Assembly: GCA_910589415.1 (NCBI GenBank) | Contig: OU342630.1 | Location: forward strand, 6,572,001-6,636,000 | Length of the DNA: 64,000 nucleotides | From: Malachius bipustulatus | Lineage: Eukaryota > Arthropoda > Insecta > Coleoptera > Melyridae | Reading direction: 5' to 3' | Part shown: positions 58,751 to 64,000 of the stretch, piece after piece | Position numbering within the stretch: the first letter of the stretch is position 1 | How the letters are laid out: each line of letters starts with the position of its first letter | Translations under genes and position numbers: made by a program | The notes under the pieces: generated by a model | What the model was told of the DNA's origin: nothing | The model's input: the letters and a program-made list of their open reading frames with translations, nothing else | The model's database searches: none

Positions 58751-61164
58751 ACCTGCCCCTTGGGTCTACAAGGGGCAGGTTAACAGGCTTGTCACGTAAG
58801 GATTGCAAGGTCATATGGGATTTCAGAAACGAAATCCCAAGGACCTGTATCCTGATAAGAAACAACATAAATTATGTTTTCTTTTCAGAATTCATTACGC
58901 GGGACTTGGTGCCAATTCGGGTCAACATCACCGATGGCTCAAACCGCAGCATCATAGTAGCATCGGCGTACTTCCATGAAAAGTCATCGGCACCCCCGAA
59001 GGAAGTCCAGCAGCTGGCCGAGTGCTGTAACGGGAAATGAATACCGCTCTTGGTCGGCTGCGATGCCAACGCACACAACAGCAGCTGGGACAGCAAGTAT
59101 ACCAACAAAAGAGGAGAACAATTGTTTGAATTTATTCTTGAATCCAATTTAGAGACAATTAATGTGGTAAATACACCAACGTATGTCACTAAACGAAGTC
59201 AGGATGTAATTGACATAACACTTGCCGGCTTGTGTATAAGTCATATGATCACAGACTGGAGGGTATCAAAGAACCTTCACTCTCTGACCATAGAATAATA
59301 GAGTTCAAATTGGGGGGACTCTCGCAAGAGAGTACCCTCATTAGAAATCCAAGAAGTACAGATCAGGACGAATTTCGCACCAATCTGGAGTGTAACTTAG
59401 AACAATTCAACTCTAGAATTAAAAACTATCAAGAATTGGATGGAATAGTAGGATCTCTAAACAGAGCTCTGAAGGACCGTATGAATCCAGCTATCCCATT
59501 AGGGAAAAAAGAAGTTGTAGGAAAACCCCATGGTGGAACGAACACCTCTCCAAATTCCGGGCAGAAGCTCAAATTTTGATAATTTTTAATAAATTTTAAT
59601 TTTTAAATTTCATTTTTAATTAAGCCAAGCGCGACGGAAACTGGCAGGACTACACCATGGCCTTGACAACCTACAACAAAGAAATAAGGAAAGCAAAAAG
59701 AAAGAGCTTCAGGGAATTTTGTGAGAACATCACAACATCACCTGAAGCATCTAGACTACATAAGGCATTAGCGAAGGGCACTTCTCAGGGAACAATGTCA
59801 CTCAGAAAACTGGATGGTAACTATACGAAAGATGAAGAGCAGAGAGCTCTACATACTTCTGTTAAAAACTCACTTTCCATGTAGTTCACTGGAAAGAGAT
59901 CAGACCACCCACGTGAAATTTGGGAAACCAAAAATGGAAAATCGAGACAGTGCTAAAATAATATGCACTCCTAGAAGGTTGAAGTGGGCCATTGACACCT
60001 TTCAACCATTTAAATCACCTGGAGTGGATCGCATATTTCCGGCTCTCCTGCAAGGAGGATTGAATGATCCCATACCACACCTGGTTAGAATATTCAGAAG
60101 CCGCTTGGTTATGGGATATATACCACAAGCCTGGAGAAGAGCACGGGTCATCTTCATTCCCAAAGTGGGAAGAAAGGACGTCACTCTTCCGGAGTCATTC
60201 AGACCCATCTGTCTTACATCATTCCTATTGAAGACAATGGAGAAAGTCGTCGACAACTATATAAGAACAGAAACACTGAACAGGGTGCCTCTACACCCAA
60301 GTCAGCACGCGTACAGAGCGGGGAGGTCGACAGCGACCGCGCTGTACGAGCTGACTGAAAAGATTCAGGACACTCTGGAGTACAAGGAAATCGCCATCTG
60401 CGCCTTCTTTGATATAGAAGGAGCATTCGACAATACAAAGCACGATGCTGTCAAGAAAGCCTTGGCAAAAAGAGGAGCAGACAACACAACCTACAAATGG
60501 ATTCAGAACATGTTGTCTACGAGAATAGTTGAAACCAATGTGGGCAAGAACACCATCCAGATAAATATAACTAAAGGATGCCCACAAGGAGGAGTGCTAT
60601 CTCCCCTTCTGTGGAGTCTGGTCGTTGACCAACTCCTCAGACTACTAACCGAGAACGGCATTACCTGCATTGGGTATGCCGATGACATCGTCATAATGGC
60701 CAGAGGTAAATTTGAAAGTACTCTCTGCGACATTATATAGAGAGGATTAAATATAACCCTGAAATGGTGCCAGGAAGTAGGACTAAACATCAACCCTACA
60801 AAATTAACACTTGTACCATTCACAAGAAGACTGAAGTTTCCAAAACTCAAAGCCATACGCTTGAGCGAAGTGGATAAGTGGATTTAGAATGGAAGGAAGA
60901 AGTTAAATTTCTAGGAGTAACACTAGATAAAAAACTACTGTGGAACCAGCACCTGGACAAAACAGTAAGTAAAGCCACTACCGTACTCATGGTGTGCAGG
61001 AGAATGGCTCGCAGAACATGGGGCTGTAACCCACTCATTCTACGCTGGATGTACACCATGCTCGTGAGACGTATCATCACATACGGAGTGGTTGCTTGAT
61101 ACAAAAGAGCTAAGCTAGCAACAGCAAAGAAAAAACTTGAGAAGATCCAGAGACTTGCGTGTTA
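58751..61164 (+). pseudogene. ORF2 middle (endonuclease and RT) of second element
   Basis: The remaining endonuclease (KVIWDFRNEIPRTCIL, GCDANAHNSSW, SLSDHRIIEF) is broken by stops near 59038 and frameshifts near 59270. The reverse transcriptase (59814-60740) has PQAWRRARVIFIPK, SFRPICLTSF, FFDIEGAFDNT, CPQGGVLSPLLW and YADDIVIM, then a TAG at 60738 and a shift near 60870. It continues to LEKIQRLAC before the next insertion. Confidence 0.85.
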
Positions 61165-61166
61165 GT

Positions 61167-62764
61167 CCGGGAGCCAGCGACATTTTTCAATGTCTTATTT
61201 GATAAAGCTTGGTTCATCTTTTGATATGTCGTAATAATATAGCCTATCAACAAAATTCACTCCTGCCACCTCAATCGCGGGACAACGCTTATCAGCAGCT
61301 TATCAATGTTGTAAAAAAAACGAGTAAATGACAAACATGATAAAAGCTGAAACTTTACCTATCGTTTAATGATATGTTAGTTAGAAAAAAAATGACCTCC
61401 TGCCACCTGTATCGTAGAACGATGTACTCCTGCCATGGACCTAATGATGTGAAAAAAAATTGATTAAATGATGAAAGCTGAATTTTTTTTATCGGTAGTT
61501 TATTAATGAAGAAGGCAGAAAAACTTATGCTGCCATCTATTTGTCGGAACTTGGCCTCGGCAGGAGGTTGTAAAGTTGTTGTTGGATAAGTGACACATAC
61601 AGTACAGGAACGACTCTGAAGGCATCTCAAAAAAATATTTTCCATCTATTTTCTCTCATTTTTTTTTTATAAATGATTTTACAAAAACATTATAAAAATA
61701 TTGATAGGTATAAAAATATTTATAAGTATGGAAATATTGATTTAAACAATTGATAAACAGAAATCAAATCATTATTGAAATATCAAGTCACGCTAAATCT
61801 TCTTCGTCAGAATTCTCACTATCGCTTATCTGGTTGCTGGTCATTTCCTCCGGATTATCTACTTCCTCGGCATCATATTATGCTATGTAAAGTGAGGTAA
61901 AAGGGTATTTCATTACCTGGAGCATTTATTCGACTAGGATCCGCGATTACGACTTCGCCAACTAAAGTTGGTAATTGGTCGCCTTAAAACCATCGAAATT
62001 TCAACTTCTCTTCTATTTCTTGCCATCCACAATCGCATGGAGACAGCAAGGTAGGATGTTGAGAATGTGCATTGAACCGTATACTGGAGATACAAGCGGA
62101 TCTGAGAATTTGTTGTCGCAGCTCCGATTTGCACGGTGGCAAAATAAATCCGTCAAAGTTCTTCGTTTTTAATTTGAACTGCTCCTCAATGTCGTTGCAT
62201 TTGAAAGCTTTCATGAAAATAGCCAGTCGGACCTCATTAACGTCTATTAATTGTTTGCAGCCATACATGTCGCAAACAAATTTTTCTAATGTTTCGAAAA
62301 TAGCATTTGTTTCGAAGTCTGGATAATTCGGTAATTTCGAGAAGGCTTCGATGAATTTAGGAACTTCTGCAAAATGGTGAATGGCCGATTCTTGCCCTTT
62401 TTGATTCTTACTTCTTAATCAATAAACTACCGGTAAAAAATTCTTCTTTTATCATTTAAGTCAATTTTTTTTTCTTCACATCATTAGGTCCATATGGCAG
62501 GAGTATATCGTTCTACAACACAGGTGGCAGGAGGTGACTTTTTTTCTAACTGATATATCATTAAACGATAGGTAAAGTTTCAGCTTTTATCATGTTTGTC
62601 ATTTACTCGTTTTTTTAACAACATTGATAAGCTGCTGATAAGCGTTGTCCAGCTGGTGCGCCGGCAGGAGTTGTTTTTATGTCAGGAAGGCGTTAATATG
62701 ACACGAAAATAATGAAATGATTCTTAATCAAATGTGGCAAAAAAAATGTCGCTGGCTCCCGGAC
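61167..62764. mobile_element. 1.6-kb DNA transposon with long inverted repeats
   Basis: Ends GTCCGGGAGCCAGCGACATT and its inverse, flanked by TA (61165-61166 and 62765-62766). The inverted repeats run for about 330 bp at each end, with gaps. It is inserted in the thumb region of the second element's ORF2, where some host sequence is also missing. It encodes one antisense protein. Confidence 0.85.
61984..62418 (-). CDS. transposon-borne LPPC/GW-motif protein, partial
   Basis: Open on the minus strand from about 62418 to a stop at 61984 (about 144 codons); an internal ATG at 62268 gives 94 aa. It has KFIEAFSKLPNYPDFE, MYG, VNEVRLAIFMKAF, then ILPPCKSELRQQILR and CDCGWQEIEEKLKFRWF. This layout (MYG, VNEVR, LPPC, GW, near-terminal WF) recurs in many arthropod predicted proteins linked to transposons. 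I know no established function. No transposase accompanies it here, and the N-terminus is missing or spliced. Confidence 0.55.
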   Translation of the reverse strand, partial: LRSKNQKGQESAIHHFAEVPKFIEAFSKLPNYPDFETNAIFETLEKFVCDMYGCKQLIDVNEVRLAIFMKAFKCNDIEEQFKLKTKNFDGFILPPCKSELRQQILRSACISSIRFNAHSQHPTLLSPCDCGWQEIEEKLKFRWF

Positions 62765-62766
62765 TA

Positions 62767-63416
62767 TGTCCCACTACATTTGGTGATAGAGAGAAGAGCT
62801 GGAGAAGCTCTACTTAGGATGTCAATAGTATGAATCAGGAGTGTAAGGCGAGCCACTAAGGATCGATCCTTGGGTGACTGTGAGGGGATCCTGACACTAC
62901 CAAAAGACAGAACTGTTAAGAAATTCAGTTTCGGGAGAAATTTCATCACGAAACTGTTTACGAAAGAGGAATGGAACAACACCTCCAACTGTACTCTCAA
63001 AGAAGGTACGATCAAATGGTACACAGATGGCTCTAAAACCGTCGAGGGAACCGGGGCAGGAACCTATATGGGCCACGCACCATGTACTTCGAAGATACTT
63101 TCTTCAAGGCAGAACTCCAAAAGGAAGAAGAAAAACTGAGAGAAACCCATTGGAGGAACCTCTCAGGGTTGAGACAAGCCAAAGAACTTCTCGGGAATTT
63201 TAACCGAGACAGGTCGAAGATACTCTTCAACCTCAACAAGGAACGTCTCAGAACACTGACGGGATTCCTAACAGGACATTGTAAGCTCAAGGAACACCTG
63301 AGGAAGTTGGGCATTGAAGAGAATGACGTCTGCAGATTCTGCGGGAAAGGAGACGAGACACTACGTCACCTACTGCTCAACTGCGATGCGATAGAACATA
63401 GAACTCAAAAGAAGTA
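62767..63416 (+). pseudogene. ORF2 C-terminus of second element
   Basis: Resumes with PLHLVIERRAGEALLRM, then the start of RNase H (IKWYTDGSKTVEGTGAGTY). It jumps by deletion at about 63075 to the C-terminal region (LTGFLTGHCKLKEHLRKLG) and the knuckle CRFCGKGDETLRHLLLNC. Much of RNase H is missing. Frameshifts near 62835 and 63080. Confidence 0.8.
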
Positions 63417-63639
63417 ATGTTCTGGGCCACCACCAGCTAGAGGCAGGGAACTTACCCCACTTTGATGCTCTCAAAATCCTGAAGTTTCTCAAGAAAACGC
63501 ACTTGAAGAGGGCGCTTCACTAAAGGGATTCCAGACCAGGCGAAGCACCGTGAAGGGGATACAATAGATCTTTTAGGTCGCAGTAACTTGATCACCCTCA
63601 AAGATACAAATAGATACAAATGCAATACTGGATGGCAAT

Positions 63640-64000
63640 GCACATTAAGAGTAATCATATGACGTAAAACAATAAGAGCGACACACATATTAAAATAATT
63701 TATTTAACAAAATGTCGTTTTAAAAATTGCACAATAATGTAAGAGACGCGATAATAATATACATAAGCAATAGGTAGGTACACCAGTAATAAATTAATAA
63801 AGCAGAATATCAGCAATTCATAGTGATACGTATTAATAAATAATTATTTAAAAAAATGAGTATACACTAACATATCATCAAAAAGGAAATGCAAAATCAC
63901 TACAGAATTACAACTAAAATGAACATACTACATTTAACAAGATCTCATGTAATAACGAATCTTCAAGGGGTGTCTTTATTGTAAGAAGTAAATTTTAAAC
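63640..64000. other. AT-rich DNA, no gene
   Basis: Nothing recognisable to the end of the window. Confidence 0.5.

Larger units (their letters stand above)
53658..63625 (+). mobile_element. second non-LTR retrotransposon, split by two insertions
   Basis: 5' end after TACTGGATGACAAT (53644-53657) and 3' end before TACTGGATGGCAAT (63626-63639), a 14-bp target duplication with one mismatch. The element's own pieces are 53658-55397, about 58751-61164 and 62767-63625. The gaps are a Jockey-type element (antisense) and a long-TIR transposon. The 5' leader carries the CCCTA/TAGGG hairpin around GGTGGCGGA (53692-53710). The tail is GATACAAATA repeats. Confidence 0.85.

Overview
This window looks like intergenic DNA from an arthropod, most likely an insect and perhaps a hemipteran. 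Three things point that way: the AT-rich background with GGTAGGTA-type simple sequence, the TE families present (BEL/Pao, Ty3/gypsy, I/LOA- and Jockey-type non-LTR elements, hAT, foldback MITEs), and the 3' end of a gustatory-receptor-like gene with short phase-0 introns. The window is almost wholly transposable elements, many nested. The only convincing host gene is the receptor fragment at 48.2-48.5 kb.

Layout. (1) 1-8247: a GC-rich Ty3/gypsy LTR retrotransposon whose 5' end lies before the window. It has a tRNA-Lys-type primer binding site, gag, a textbook -1 frameshift signal and pol. Downstream of pol it carries two extra ORFs. One encodes a protein-kinase domain whose catalytic HRD is HRN. 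The other is a stand-alone second copy of the Gag zinc-knuckle (nucleocapsid) region. Each extra ORF starts just after a plausible splice acceptor, and the LTR holds a consensus splice donor, so the layout resembles retroviral spliced accessory genes. This is the most unusual system in the window. (2) 8248-10.3 kb: the BEL/Pao gag and leader (minus strand) into which the gypsy element is joined. (3) 10.3-21.6 kb: AT-rich DNA with satellites, foldback repeats, a hAT-type MITE (16651-17375) and a 2-kb tandem array. (4) 21622-27363: a full-length non-LTR retrotransposon with a 13-bp target-site duplication. (5) 28.4-34 kb: foldback elements, one nested in another, with a hAT-type element inside. 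(6) 35131-47904: a 12.8-kb DNA transposon with a 6-bp target duplication and arrays of a 20-bp repeat at both ends. It carries an integrase-type DDE transposase and a decayed SAM/HECT E3-ligase-like gene, and it has been invaded by a foldback element, MITEs and a solo LTR. (7) 48196-48542: the gustatory-receptor 3' exons. (8) 49.4-53.6 kb: repeats and an LTR-like stretch. (9) 53658-63625: a second non-LTR element, split by an antisense Jockey-type element and by a long-TIR DNA transposon.

How the genes relate: within each element the genes serve its own mobility (Gag/Pol; ORF1/ORF2; transposase). The kinase and extra zinc-knuckle ORFs, and the HECT gene, are passengers whose roles are inferred only. 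All calls come from reading the sequence; no database search was run.
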